Positions 37,108 through 45,963 of a stretch of DNA of 54,683 bases are shown here, in pieces. The stretch comes from Robiginitomaculum sp. (GTDB lineage: Bacteria > Pseudomonadota > Alphaproteobacteria > Caulobacterales > Maricaulaceae). Position numbers and translations under genes: made by a program. A model generated the notes under the pieces. It did no database searches. It was not told the DNA's origin and worked only from the letters and a program-made list of their open reading frames with translations. Position 1 is the first letter of the stretch, and each line of letters begins with the position of its first letter. The stretch lies in contig NVXK01000015.1 in assembly GCA_002733905.1 (NCBI GenBank), positions 1 to 54,683 on the forward strand, given 5' to 3'.

Positions 37108-38298
37108 CTACAAATAGCCTGTCGTCGAGAACAATTGCCGATGTTCTTCAATTGCCGCCTGATCGGTCATACCCGCGATATAATCACATATCACACGTGC
37201 GGTTACGGCGTTGCGAGGCCCTTCACACTGATCATAGATATTTGTCGGCAATAAATCAGGCCCATCAATAAACAGGCCGAACAATTCCGTTACAATACGC
37301 GCCGCCTGCCCCATCATGCGATTGACCTTGTAATGACGATACATGTTTTTGAATAAAAAAGCCCGCAATGGTGCTTCTTCTTTTCTGAAGCTTTCGGAAA
37401 ATGCAATCATGGGAACATCAAGCCCACGAATTTCATCTGCGCTTTGCGGCTTGTATTTTTCAAGTCGCGTACGGCTTTCTTTCAATACATCAGCGACCAT
37501 ATAGCCTATCAAATCACGCACCGCCTCATGTATAAGGCGTTCTTGCGGCAAATCAGGATAGCGTTTGCGTACATTCGCGAACACGCGCCCCACCAATGGC
37601 ACTTCACAAATATCTTCAACTGTGAAGAGGCCTGCACGCAGACCATCATCCAAGTCGTGATTATTGTAGGCGATATCATCTGCAAGGGCGGCGACTTGAG
37701 CCTCTGGCCCTGCGAATGTCTCTAGCTCTAATTCCTGCCAATTCAGCGCCCGTAATGCCCACGGTAAATCTTCAGCAGGGTTTTCTTTCGTAATAAGAGG
37801 GCCATTATGTTTGGCAATCCCTTCCAAAGTTTCCCATGTAAGGTTTAGTCCGTCAAATTCAGCATATCGTTGCTCTAGCACATCAATTATTCGCAAAGTC
37901 TGGGCATTATGATCAAAACCGCCATATGGCTCCATAACCGCTTGAAGTGCATCTTCGCCGCTATGCCCAAATGGGGGGTGGCCAAAATCATGGGAAAGCG
38001 CGAGACATTCGGCTAAATCCTCATCAAGACCAAGCACACGCGCAATTGAACGTGCGATTTGTGCGACTTCCAGCGAATGGGTCAGGCGTGTACGATATGT
38101 ATCCCCTTCATGAGCCACAAACACCTGCGTTTTACCTTTGAGGCGACGAAATGCCGTCGAATGGATGATACGGTCTTTGTCGTGTTGAAAGACTGTGCGT
38201 TCGGATTTACTTATTTGTCCGACACGGCGACCACGTGTTTCGTCAGGATCGCTTGCATAGGGCGCGCGATTTTGTTTACAAGAATATGTTGTTTTCAC
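37108..38298 (-). CDS. dgt: Deoxyguanosinetriphosphate triphosphohydrolase-like protein
   Basis: An HD-domain dNTP triphosphohydrolase that cleaves dNTPs to nucleoside and triphosphate, or a related enzyme. The 396-residue protein has the HD residues in RLTHSLEVAQIAR and ALSHDFGHPPFGHSGE, with the ADDIAYNNHDLDDGLRAG stretch. It matches the shorter dGTPase-like family rather than E. coli Dgt. I start at GTG 38298 (AAAGG seven bases upstream); an in-frame TTG at 38322 has its GGGG too close. The gene is divergent from erpA. In many relatives argS follows dgt; here a SPOR gene follows directly. Confidence 0.9.
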   Translation of the reverse strand: MKTTYSCKQNRAPYASDPDETRGRRVGQISKSERTVFQHDKDRIIHSTAFRRLKGKTQVFVAHEGDTYRTRLTHSLEVAQIARSIARVLGLDEDLAECLALSHDFGHPPFGHSGEDALQAVMEPYGGFDHNAQTLRIIDVLEQRYAEFDGLNLTWETLEGIAKHNGPLITKENPAEDLPWALRALNWQELELETFAGPEAQVAALADDIAYNNHDLDDGLRAGLFTVEDICEVPLVGRVFANVRKRYPDLPQERLIHEAVRDLIGYMVADVLKESRTRLEKYKPQSADEIRGLDVPMIAFSESFRKEEAPLRAFLFKNMYRHYKVNRMMGQAARIVTELFGLFIDGPDLLPTNIYDQCEGPRNAVTARVICDYIAGMTDQAAIEEHRQLFSTTGYL

Positions 38299-38365
38299 AA
38301 AAGCACCTTTGATTCTTTTCAATTCCCCCTATATTGAACATATCAAAGCAATAAGCGAGCCGAAT

Positions 38366-38758
38366 ATGCCAGATAACAGTACGCATCCCCAAGACCTGCC
38401 CCAAGACCTGCCCCAAGACCTGCCCCAAGACCTGCTCAACATCACCATGAGTGAGAGTGCAGCCGCTAAAATCAATGCGATAATGGCCAAACAGGGCAAA
38501 ACCCAGTTTTTGCGCGTTGCGGTCAATGGTGGTGGCTGTTCTGGTTTTCAGTACGAATTTGGCTTTGCAGACGCTCCGAATGAAGACGATCTTTTGATCG
38601 AGTTGAATGGTGCGCGTATTCTGGTTGATGAAGTTTCACAAGAATTTCTTAAAAACTCTGAAATTGACTATGTTCAAGAACTTATTGGCGCGGCCTTTAA
38701 GATACACAACCCCAATGCAACGGCGTCTTGCGGTTGCGGCACAAGTTTCTCAATCTAA
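38366..38758 (+). CDS. erpA: Iron-sulfur cluster insertion protein ErpA-like (A-type carrier)
   Basis: A-type carrier that accepts Fe-S clusters from the scaffold and delivers them to apo-proteins. The 130-residue protein has the three ligand cysteines Cys58 (NGGGCSGFQYEF), Cys122 and Cys124 (SCGCGTSF). The N-terminus carries an unusual fourfold PQDL repeat before the normal ITMSESAAAKI start of the fold. The ATG at 38366 is the first plausible start; no strong ribosome site is visible. The stop overlaps the xthA ATG (TAATG). Confidence 0.92.
   Translation: MPDNSTHPQDLPQDLPQDLPQDLLNITMSESAAAKINAIMAKQGKTQFLRVAVNGGGCSGFQYEFGFADAPNEDDLLIELNGARILVDEVSQEFLKNSEIDYVQELIGAAFKIHNPNATASCGCGTSFSI
38387..38434 (+). 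repeat. 12-bp minisatellite in the erpA 5' region
   Basis: Four perfect consecutive copies of CCCCAAGACCTG encode PQDL x4 near the N-terminus of ErpA, outside the conserved domain. Perfect identity suggests recent slippage, so copy number may be variable. Confidence 0.95.
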
Positions 38759-39549
38759 TGGATATCGCTAGCTGGAATGTGAATTCGATTAAAGCGCGCT
38801 TGCCTGCGGTGATCCAATGGCTCAGTGAAGCCAAGCCCGATGTCGTATGTCTTCAAGAGATCAAAACTGTCGATGAGGGTTTTCCACTCGAAGCCTTTGA
38901 AGACCTTGGCTATAATATTGCTGTACACGGGCAAAAATCCTATAATGGTGTCGCACTGTTTTCCAAATACCCGTTCGAAGAAGTGACGACACGTCTGCCT
39001 GGCGATGACAGTGATGAGCAAGCCCGGTATATCGAAGCCGTGATTAGCGGCGAGAATGGCCCTGTACGATTTGCGAGTATTTATCTCCCCAATGGCAATC
39101 CTGTTGAAAATGATAGCGGCGTGAAATACGAATATAAAATGGCGTGGATGGAACGTCTGTATGAACACGCCAAGAAACTTCTTACCTATGAAGAGCCATT
39201 AATTCTTGCGGGTGATTACAATGTTATCCCAACTGATGATGATGTGTTTGACGCCGCCCTATGGCAAGGTGACGCCCTCATCCGTCCACGTACCCGCGCC
39301 GCGTTTCGCAAGCTTCAATTTTTAGGCCTCACCAGTGCTTATGAGCAACTCGATGGTCGTCCGCATCAATACACTTTTTGGGATTACCAAGCAGGGGCAT
39401 GGCCTAAAAACCACGGCATTCGCATTGATCATTTATTGCTCTCAGCACAGGCTGCGGACAAGGTGAAATCAGTGCGTATCGATAGTCATGTTCGTGACCG
39501 TGAACGGCCTTCTGATCATGTTCCTATCATTGGGACATTTGATTTATAA
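38758..39549 (+). CDS. xthA: Exodeoxyribonuclease III
   Basis: AP endonuclease and 3'-5' exonuclease of base excision repair. The 263-residue protein starts MDIASWNVNSIKARL and shows LQEIKT with the catalytic Glu, GDYNVIPTDDD, IRIDHLL and SDHVPI with the terminal His, the full exonuclease III motif set. The start ATG overlaps the erpA stop; the extra ten codons of the open frame lie inside erpA. It converges on the DUF3137 gene across a 249-base gap that contains a short direct repeat (AGATCAGGCA twice) but no clear terminator. Confidence 0.94.
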   Translation: MDIASWNVNSIKARLPAVIQWLSEAKPDVVCLQEIKTVDEGFPLEAFEDLGYNIAVHGQKSYNGVALFSKYPFEEVTTRLPGDDSDEQARYIEAVISGENGPVRFASIYLPNGNPVENDSGVKYEYKMAWMERLYEHAKKLLTYEEPLILAGDYNVIPTDDDVFDAALWQGDALIRPRTRAAFRKLQFLGLTSAYEQLDGRPHQYTFWDYQAGAWPKNHGIRIDHLLLSAQAADKVKSVRIDSHVRDRERPSDHVPIIGTFDL

Positions 39550-39798
39550 TTGAAATTTTGAATCCTGATATCACTCTATGGCTTTGATATTCCTTCACTT
39601 TTCGAGAACTTCCGCTTAAGCAAATATCTTGCCTAAAACCTTATGAAATTTGCCGAACCACTCAACATAGAGGTGAGTCCGCTCGCGTGGCTACTGAATT
39701 GTTTTATAAGTTAAAAAATTAGGTCGAGGATACGGCGGTGTTTTTAAAGGCGTTTAATCGATTCTAAGTAGAGATCAGGCAAGATCAGGCACTGTATT

Positions 39799-40761
39799 CT
39801 ATCTGCGTTTTTTCGTTTTCGAAACTGAGTCAATAACATTCAAGATGGCATTGATTTCTTTGAGAATTTTCTTGGTTCTCTCGACGTCAATCAAGGTTTT
39901 AAGCATAGACCCAATCTCGAACTGGTTCGGGGCCTCAATGGCAATATGTAGTTTATCATCAAAGAAACCAAACCTGATTTTTTTACCTGAAACGCTCTCT
40001 TCCAAATCGACGAGCGTTTGCATAAATACAGGGGTAAGAAGATAACGGGCTTCGACTTGATCTGTGCTATATGCCTCAAACTTTTTCTCAAAAACAGGAT
40101 CAACAAGACCGACCCGTTTCATGCCCGATTTCTTTTTTGCATTCCAAAGCTTGCCATCCCTTAACACGACAGTACGCCCTAAAAACTCACGATGAAAATC
40201 CACGCTGAGCAATATACCTCGAAAGACGGTTACCCAATTTGTATTACCATTGCGGTCTTTACCTTTACGTTCCATATGGCATTCACAAAAACTGAAATCA
40301 GCATCATTTACATTACCACTCATTTGGTCTTCAAATGTAACGCGGTCATATCCCGAAGATAACAAACAATTATAATACCAGTTTTCCAAATCAGGTTCTT
40401 CAAACCCTTCGCGGAAAAACTCCCAACCGATAAACGTACAAATATTTTGCAGTACAAACTTTGTAATTTCACCAGTATCCTTATTAGCCACGTTGTGAAG
40501 AACTGCATAGCCAATACCCATTCCCATGACGATAGGCATGAAAAGACCAAGAATAGACCTAGGCCCCCCACTTGAAAATGAAACCACCCCAATGACGACA
40601 CCAACCAACGCAATTAGCGCGCCGATTTTCTTCCCTTTGATGACTTTTGTTTTCCGCTCAGCTTCTCGGCTCTCTAAATAAGGGCCGATTTTATCATTAT
40701 AAAAATCGTTAAAGCCCTTTAGCTTTGCATGGCTTTCATCAAAATTAGCAATATTTGACAT
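39799..40761 (-). CDS. DUF3137 membrane protein
   Basis: A 320-residue protein with two transmembrane helices near the N-terminus (about 47-64 and 71-90) and a large cytoplasmic domain recognisable as DUF3137: SGYDRVTFEDQMSG, SFCECHMER, VFRGILLSVDFHREFLGRTVVL and LLTPVFMQTLVDLEE-like segments. Function is unknown. It ends with a Lys-rich tail. It is separated from valS by an 11-base gap on the same strand, so it is likely the last gene of the valS transcript. Confidence 0.85.
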   Translation of the reverse strand: MSNIANFDESHAKLKGFNDFYNDKIGPYLESREAERKTKVIKGKKIGALIALVGVVIGVVSFSSGGPRSILGLFMPIVMGMGIGYAVLHNVANKDTGEITKFVLQNICTFIGWEFFREGFEEPDLENWYYNCLLSSGYDRVTFEDQMSGNVNDADFSFCECHMERKGKDRNGNTNWVTVFRGILLSVDFHREFLGRTVVLRDGKLWNAKKKSGMKRVGLVDPVFEKKFEAYSTDQVEARYLLTPVFMQTLVDLEESVSGKKIRFGFFDDKLHIAIEAPNQFEIGSMLKTLIDVERTKKILKEINAILNVIDSVSKTKKRR

Positions 40762-40772
40762 TTAGTCTCCGT

Positions 40773-43517
40773 TTAAGCAGGTAGGTTTTGCAAGGCTTGT
40801 TGTAGTTTTTCTAAATCGGCACTAAAAGCTTCACGTCTTGAATGTTGTTCCGCAACAACAGATTCAGGTGCGCGGTCCGTAAAGTTTTTATTGGCCAATT
40901 TTTTGTCAATTTTCTCAATTTCCAATGCAATTTTACCGATTTCCTTATCAAGCCGCGTCCGCTCTGCGCCTAAATCAATCATGCCTGCAAGTGGAAGTGC
41001 GATAGTGGCTTCATCTACAACACATTGAATAGAGGCTTCTGGTGCAGCGTCCGCTATTTCCCATGTCGACATACGTGCCATGCGTTCTAAAACCCCTGCG
41101 TAAGTTTCCATGCGCGCAATTGTGGTTTCTGACGCACCGATAAGGACAAGTGTGCCCTTTGCAGCAGGAGGCACATTCATTTCAGAGCGCACAGAACGCA
41201 CTTCGCTGATTAATTTAATCAGCCACGCTATATCGGCTTCGGCCTTTGTGTCTAAATAACTATCGTCAAGAACAGGCCATTCGGCTGTAATCAACATTGT
41301 ATCGCGTACGCCATTGCCGTCTTCATCTTTGGCCATTTCATTCCAAAGCTCTTCGGTGATATATGGCATGAAAGGATGTAAAATTTTGAGAATTTGATCC
41401 AGAGCCCACGCAGCACAGGCACGGGTTTCCACCTTGGCGGCCTCGTCTTCGCCCATCATAATCGGCTTGACCAGTTCCACATACCAATCGCAATACTGCC
41501 CCCACGCAAATTTATAGGCAGCGTCGGCGGCGTCGTTAAAACGGTAGTTTTCAATATTGCGGGTGACTTCATCAACGGCTTTTTTAGCTTCCCCGACAAT
41601 CCATTTATTGACCATTTGCGTACATGATTTCGGATCGAAACCTGCGACAGGCAAGCATCCATTCATTTGGTTAAATTTGGAGACATTCCAGAGCTTGGTG
41701 CCGAAATTACGGTAGCCTTCGATACGCTGTTCGCTTAGACGAATATCACGCCCCATCGCAGCCATCGCTGATAATGTGAAACGCAGTGCATCTGCGCCGT
41801 ATTTCTCGACCAAATCAAGCGGATCAACCACATTGCCTTTGGATTTTGACATTTTCTTGCCGTGTTCATCACGCACAATGGCGTGGATATAGACGGTTTT
41901 AAACGGCACATCACCGACAAGGTGCAAGCCTTGCATCATCATGCGTGCAATCCAAAAGAAGATAATATCAAACGCCGTTACCACCACAGATGTCGGGTAA
42001 AAACGTTTTAAGTCTTCGGTTTCTTCTGGCCATCCCATTGTGGCAAATGGCCAAAGGCCCGACGAGAACCATGTATCAAGGACATCTTCGTCACGGTTCA
42101 GTTCTACCGTTTTACCGTAATGTTGATCGGCTTGTGCTTGTGCTTCGGCCTCATTTGCTTTGACAAAGATATGACCGTCTGGGCCATACCAAGCAGGAAC
42201 GCGGTGTCCCCACCAAAGTTGGCGGGAAATACACCATGGTTCAATATCGTGCATCCACATATCATAGGTCTTTTTCCAGTTTGACGGCACGAATTTCGTA
42301 CGCCCATCGTCAACGGCCTCGATAGCTTCTTTCGCCAATTCTTTGGCGTTCACATACCATTGGTCGGTCAACATGGGTTCAATCACAACGCCAGAACGGT
42401 CGCCGAACGGTTGTTGTACAAGCTTGTCTTCAACCTTCTCCAACAGGCCCAGCGCGTCAATATCGGCGACTACATGTTTGCGCGCTTCAAACCTATCCAT
42501 GCCTACATATTTGGCAGGCATAACATCGTTACCCTCAACATCGTGGCTTTGGATCATCACAGCAGATTCGTCCATCAAAACATAGAGAGGCAAATTATTA
42601 CGTTTGGCGACTTCATAATCATTAAAATCATGTGCGCCCGTAATTTTCACCGCGCCGGAGCCTTTTTCAGGGTCTGCGTGACGGTCTGTGATAATCGGAA
42701 TATAGCGGTCTGCTAGCGGTAACATGACCCGCTTACCAACGATAGACGCATAACGTTCATCGGATGGGTTTACGGCCACCGCGCCGTCACCAAGCATGGT
42801 TTCAGGGCGTGTCGTTGCGATAGAAATATAGTCATGAGTTTCGCGCAGGGTTATATTGCCCTCTTCGTCTTTTTCCACATATTCATATGTCTCGCCGCCT
42901 TCTAACTTGTATTTAAAGTGCCAAAAATGACCGTTAACTTCGCGTTGTTCAACTTCGAGATTTGAAATTGCAGTTTGGAATTTCGGGTCCCAGTTGACGA
43001 GACGTTTGTCGCGGTAAATCAAGCCCTCTTCGTGTAATTTAACGAATACTTTGACCACACCATCAGACAGGCCTTCGTCCATGGTAAAGCGAGAGCGCGA
43101 CCAATCACAACTTGCGCCGAGGCGACGTGTTTGGTTTTGGATTGTACCGCCGCTTTCCTCTTTCCATTTCCAGACACGCTCAACGAAATCTTCGCGGCTC
43201 ATGTCTTTACGACCAATACTACCCTCTTCCGCCATTTGGCGTTCAACAACCATTTGGGTCGCAATACCTGCGTGATCCATACCGGGTTGCCAGAGAACAT
43301 CTTTACCGCGCATACGCTCAAAACGGATAAGAACATCTTGCAATGTTACATTAAGCGCATGGCCCATATGCAGACTGCCTGTCACATTTGGCGGCGGAAT
43401 GACAATTGAATATGGCTCTAATTCTGGGTCATATTTTGGCTTAAATGCGCCTTCATCTTCCCAGCGTTTATAAATGCGTTGTTCTGCGTCTTGAGGGTTG
43501 AAACTTTTATCAAGCAT
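40773..43517 (-). CDS. valS: Valine-tRNA ligase
   Basis: Class I synthetase charging tRNA-Val and proofreading threonyl-tRNA. The 914-residue protein has the HIGH box HMGH at 50-53 in PPPNVTGSLHMGHALN, the editing domain with ATTRPETMLGD, the KMSKS motif KKMSKSKGNVVDP, and a C-terminal coiled coil (about 845-912) with DLGAERTRLDKEI. It begins MLDKSFNP. The start is only 18 bases after a terminator-like hairpin, which suggests attenuation or readthrough from the upstream region. Confidence 0.97.
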   Translation of the reverse strand: MLDKSFNPQDAEQRIYKRWEDEGAFKPKYDPELEPYSIVIPPPNVTGSLHMGHALNVTLQDVLIRFERMRGKDVLWQPGMDHAGIATQMVVERQMAEEGSIGRKDMSREDFVERVWKWKEESGGTIQNQTRRLGASCDWSRSRFTMDEGLSDGVVKVFVKLHEEGLIYRDKRLVNWDPKFQTAISNLEVEQREVNGHFWHFKYKLEGGETYEYVEKDEEGNITLRETHDYISIATTRPETMLGDGAVAVNPSDERYASIVGKRVMLPLADRYIPIITDRHADPEKGSGAVKITGAHDFNDYEVAKRNNLPLYVLMDESAVMIQSHDVEGNDVMPAKYVGMDRFEARKHVVADIDALGLLEKVEDKLVQQPFGDRSGVVIEPMLTDQWYVNAKELAKEAIEAVDDGRTKFVPSNWKKTYDMWMHDIEPWCISRQLWWGHRVPAWYGPDGHIFVKANEAEAQAQADQHYGKTVELNRDEDVLDTWFSSGLWPFATMGWPEETEDLKRFYPTSVVVTAFDIIFFWIARMMMQGLHLVGDVPFKTVYIHAIVRDEHGKKMSKSKGNVVDPLDLVEKYGADALRFTLSAMAAMGRDIRLSEQRIEGYRNFGTKLWNVSKFNQMNGCLPVAGFDPKSCTQMVNKWIVGEAKKAVDEVTRNIENYRFNDAADAAYKFAWGQYCDWYVELVKPIMMGEDEAAKVETRACAAWALDQILKILHPFMPYITEELWNEMAKDEDGNGVRDTMLITAEWPVLDDSYLDTKAEADIAWLIKLISEVRSVRSEMNVPPAAKGTLVLIGASETTIARMETYAGVLERMARMSTWEIADAAPEASIQCVVDEATIALPLAGMIDLGAERTRLDKEIGKIALEIEKIDKKLANKNFTDRAPESVVAEQHSRREAFSADLEKLQQALQNLPA

Positions 43518-43534
43518 AATGGTCTCTTAAATCA

Positions 43535-43567
43535 TAAAACCCGCCCCCTTCAAACAAGAGGACGGGT
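43535..43567 (-). terminator. Terminator-like hairpin before valS
   Basis: On the minus strand ACCCGTCCTCTT pairs with AAGGGGGCGGGT (10 Watson-Crick pairs and 2 G-U) around a 5-base loop, followed by four T. It lies after popZ and 18 bases before the valS ATG. It can end popZ transcripts, but because no promoter fits in 18 bases it may also regulate valS. Confidence 0.6.
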
Positions 43568-43594
43568 AAATTGTGTCATAACGTGCGCGCACAT
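43550..43594 (-). CDS. Candidate leader peptide upstream of valS
   Basis: An ATG-initiated 14-codon frame (MCAHVMTQFTRPLV) ends with a valine codon, and its stop TGA begins in the loop of the terminator hairpin. TGGA lies five to six bases upstream, and a 10-bp palindrome (GTGCGCGCAC) spans the start codon region. It has just two Val codons, not a run. The layout is like ribosome-controlled attenuators, but this is inference. Confidence 0.3.
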   Translation of the reverse strand: MCAHVMTQFTRPLV

Positions 43595-43657
43595 ATATTT
43601 CCAGATATTTCTACGATCAACTTAGGTCGATTTTATATCATATAAAATGTGTGCGAA

Positions 43658-45778
43658 TTACTTTCCAGAAGAAATGCGCTTCACTTCTGCTGTAACAGCT
43701 TTTTCAACGATTTTTTTCAAATTCGCATCAAGCCATTCTTTTAACATCGGCTTAAGTGCGTCCTGAACCAAATCACCAATTGCAGGCCCCCGTGTTTCTT
43801 CAATTTCTTTTTCTTTTACGGCTGCGCTCAACGAAGCAAAAGCATCGACCCCTGCGCGATGCTCGCCTGCATCTAAAATACTTTCAGTTTTTGCGGATTG
43901 CGCCATGTTTATCTGCTCCTTAAGCTCATTTTCTGCATTTATTGTTGTTATCTCTTGTTCTATTTCTTCTTGTATCTGCTCTTGTGCGACAACAAGGGGT
44001 TCGTTTTGCGGCTCAGCAGGTTCAGGCAGTTCAGGTTTTACCGCAGTTTTCACAACAGCTACCCCCGCGCCCGCTACAGCGAGCGCAGCGCCTGTTTTCG
44101 CCATCAACGCCATTTTGCTCATCAAATCAACATTTGGTAAAACAACGATATCATCATCATTTTCAATGTCGCTTTCACTAATAGTCCCAGATTTAGTCTC
44201 TGTTACAACATCCAATAAAGTTTTCGTATCTTCTTTGTTGCCGATAAGCTCTTCAAAAAAGATATCCTCATCCTCATTCGCACTAAAATCAGTAAATACA
44301 CCTTCGTCCGGCATAGAGACTTCACCCTCAGACACCTCGGCAGAGACCGTGATTGGCGTCTCTATGCTTTCCACAGCAATGTCCCCTTGCGGGAGGAGGG
44401 CTGACATCTCTTTATGCACAGCCACTTCATCTTTGATCACGGTTTCAAGAATATCATCCAACATGTTTTTCTCTGTTGCATCATTTTCTTCGGCTGGCGC
44501 ATCCGATTTTACACTCGACTCAACGGCAGTATCTGTGACAGCGACAGCGTCATCAAAAAAGTCTGCTCCCAAATCACCGATTTCATTGGGGGCGAGAAAG
44601 CCTGCCCCGGAATTTTTCTGCTGAGAGTCTTCGCCTGTAGGCCCTTCTTGCATAAAATCAATATCCTCATCATTTTCGACTTCAGGATCATCCATTAAAT
44701 CTGCGAGTAAGGACTTAACCAACTTGATATCCTCATCAGGTGTAGCAGATAATGTATCTTCGCGATCCCCATTGCCTGCATCATTTTCAACTTGCGTTTT
44801 TTCTGCATTTATTTCCGCTATGGCCCCAATATTTTCTGTGGTGCCTGTAGTTTCGGGCGCAACGCCAAACCCTTGCTCATTATCATCATCTAAATCTTCA
44901 AAAAATATTGATACGTCCTTAACATCATCAGAAATTGATTGTGGATTTTCAGACGGTTTCAACGTGTCTGTTGACGGTTCCGTATATTGCGTGTCATCTG
45001 ATATTTTTGGTATTGTAAGCGTGTCATCTGATATTTTTGGTATTGTAAGCGTGTCATCTTCAGCTAAATCGCCTAAATCATCCATGACTTCAACATCGGG
45101 TAGAATAGCCATCAACGCACTATCAAGTACCACTGACGTATCAACAGGTTTCTGGGGTGCGACCTCTACCAAAGCTGTAAGGTCAGCAAATTCATCGTCA
45201 AAAGCACCATCAACTTCATCTATAACTTCATCAGGTACTGATTTTGCATTATCTTCACTTACAATTGCCCCCGAAGAAACTACCGTATCGATAGGTTCAA
45301 CATTTAAATCTAAGCTTTCAACTAAACCAATGCTTACATCTTTAGTCTCATTTTCTTGCGCGTCATTTGTGTTTTCAACAACTGTGTTTTCATCACCGAA
45401 ACTGATAATATCCAAACGACCGTCTTCCACAACCTCACTTTGTTGGGGCTCAACTGGCTCAACTGAACTTGCGATTGGCACTTCATGAATAAGTTCGCTT
45501 TGCGTATCTTCCTGAGTTGTAAGCTTAACATCCTCGTGATCTTCTTGACCCAATGTTTCAATAGGTCGTTCTGGAGGTCGTTCTTGAGGCCGTTCTTGAG
45601 GTCGTTCTGGCTGCGCATCCAATACGATCTCATCATCGGTCAGCGCAAGTAAGTCTTCGACCTTATCTTCAGCAATAATTTGACGGATTGAGGCCAGAAT
45701 GTCTTCCATGCTGGGCTCATTATCATCAGCATCGATAGCTGAGCTGCCCAAAATGGTATCTGGTGTGTTTTCCGACAT
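43658..45778 (-). CDS. popZ: Giant polar organizing protein PopZ (DUF2497)
   Basis: PopZ forms polar condensates that anchor the ParB-bound origin and recruit cell-cycle regulators in alphaproteobacteria. The N-terminal helix motif EPSMEDILASIRQIIAEDK (21-39) and the C-terminal oligomerisation region IGDLVQDALKPMLKEWLDANLKKIVEKAV (about 667-695) define the family. At 706 residues it is roughly four times the 177-residue Caulobacter protein. The extra length is a 550-residue very acidic disordered linker with a PQER/PPER repeat (57-72), a doubled DDTLTIPKIS (241-260) and recurring acidic-aromatic motifs (FFEDL 292-296, FFDDA 407-411, FFEEL 507-511). A hydrophobic, Ala/Val-rich segment (555-580) precedes a coiled stretch. 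Position between valS and tolC is the class norm. Confidence 0.88.
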   Translation of the reverse strand: MSENTPDTILGSSAIDADDNEPSMEDILASIRQIIAEDKVEDLLALTDDEIVLDAQPERPQERPQERPPERPIETLGQEDHEDVKLTTQEDTQSELIHEVPIASSVEPVEPQQSEVVEDGRLDIISFGDENTVVENTNDAQENETKDVSIGLVESLDLNVEPIDTVVSSGAIVSEDNAKSVPDEVIDEVDGAFDDEFADLTALVEVAPQKPVDTSVVLDSALMAILPDVEVMDDLGDLAEDDTLTIPKISDDTLTIPKISDDTQYTEPSTDTLKPSENPQSISDDVKDVSIFFEDLDDDNEQGFGVAPETTGTTENIGAIAEINAEKTQVENDAGNGDREDTLSATPDEDIKLVKSLLADLMDDPEVENDEDIDFMQEGPTGEDSQQKNSGAGFLAPNEIGDLGADFFDDAVAVTDTAVESSVKSDAPAEENDATEKNMLDDILETVIKDEVAVHKEMSALLPQGDIAVESIETPITVSAEVSEGEVSMPDEGVFTDFSANEDEDIFFEELIGNKEDTKTLLDVVTETKSGTISESDIENDDDIVVLPNVDLMSKMALMAKTGAALAVAGAGVAVVKTAVKPELPEPAEPQNEPLVVAQEQIQEEIEQEITTINAENELKEQINMAQSAKTESILDAGEHRAGVDAFASLSAAVKEKEIEETRGPAIGDLVQDALKPMLKEWLDANLKKIVEKAVTAEVKRISSGK

Positions 45779-45794
45779 AAAACTTATCCTAATT

Positions 45795-45890
45795 GATTCG
45801 CTTGATCGAACCTAGTGTAAAGATAGCAATATGTTAAGACAACCCTAATGGATTGTCTAGAAGCCCCATCATTCAATCCACAGGGGAATC
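45795..45890 (-). promoter_or_regulatory. Possible cell-cycle control sites upstream of popZ
   Basis: The 185-base region between popZ and tolC contains TTAAGACAACCCTAA at 45834-45848, which is TTAA-N7-CTAA, one mismatch from the CtrA full site TTAA-N7-TTAA. Two GANTC methylation sites (45795-45799 and 45886-45890) flank it. Such sites would fit cell-cycle control, but they are short and could occur by chance. Confidence 0.35.
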
Positions 45891-45963
45891 AGCCTTTTCA
45901 TGCCCTAAAACTATATTTTAAGCATTCGAAAACTTCGTATGATATATTTTTATGAATATTTTT

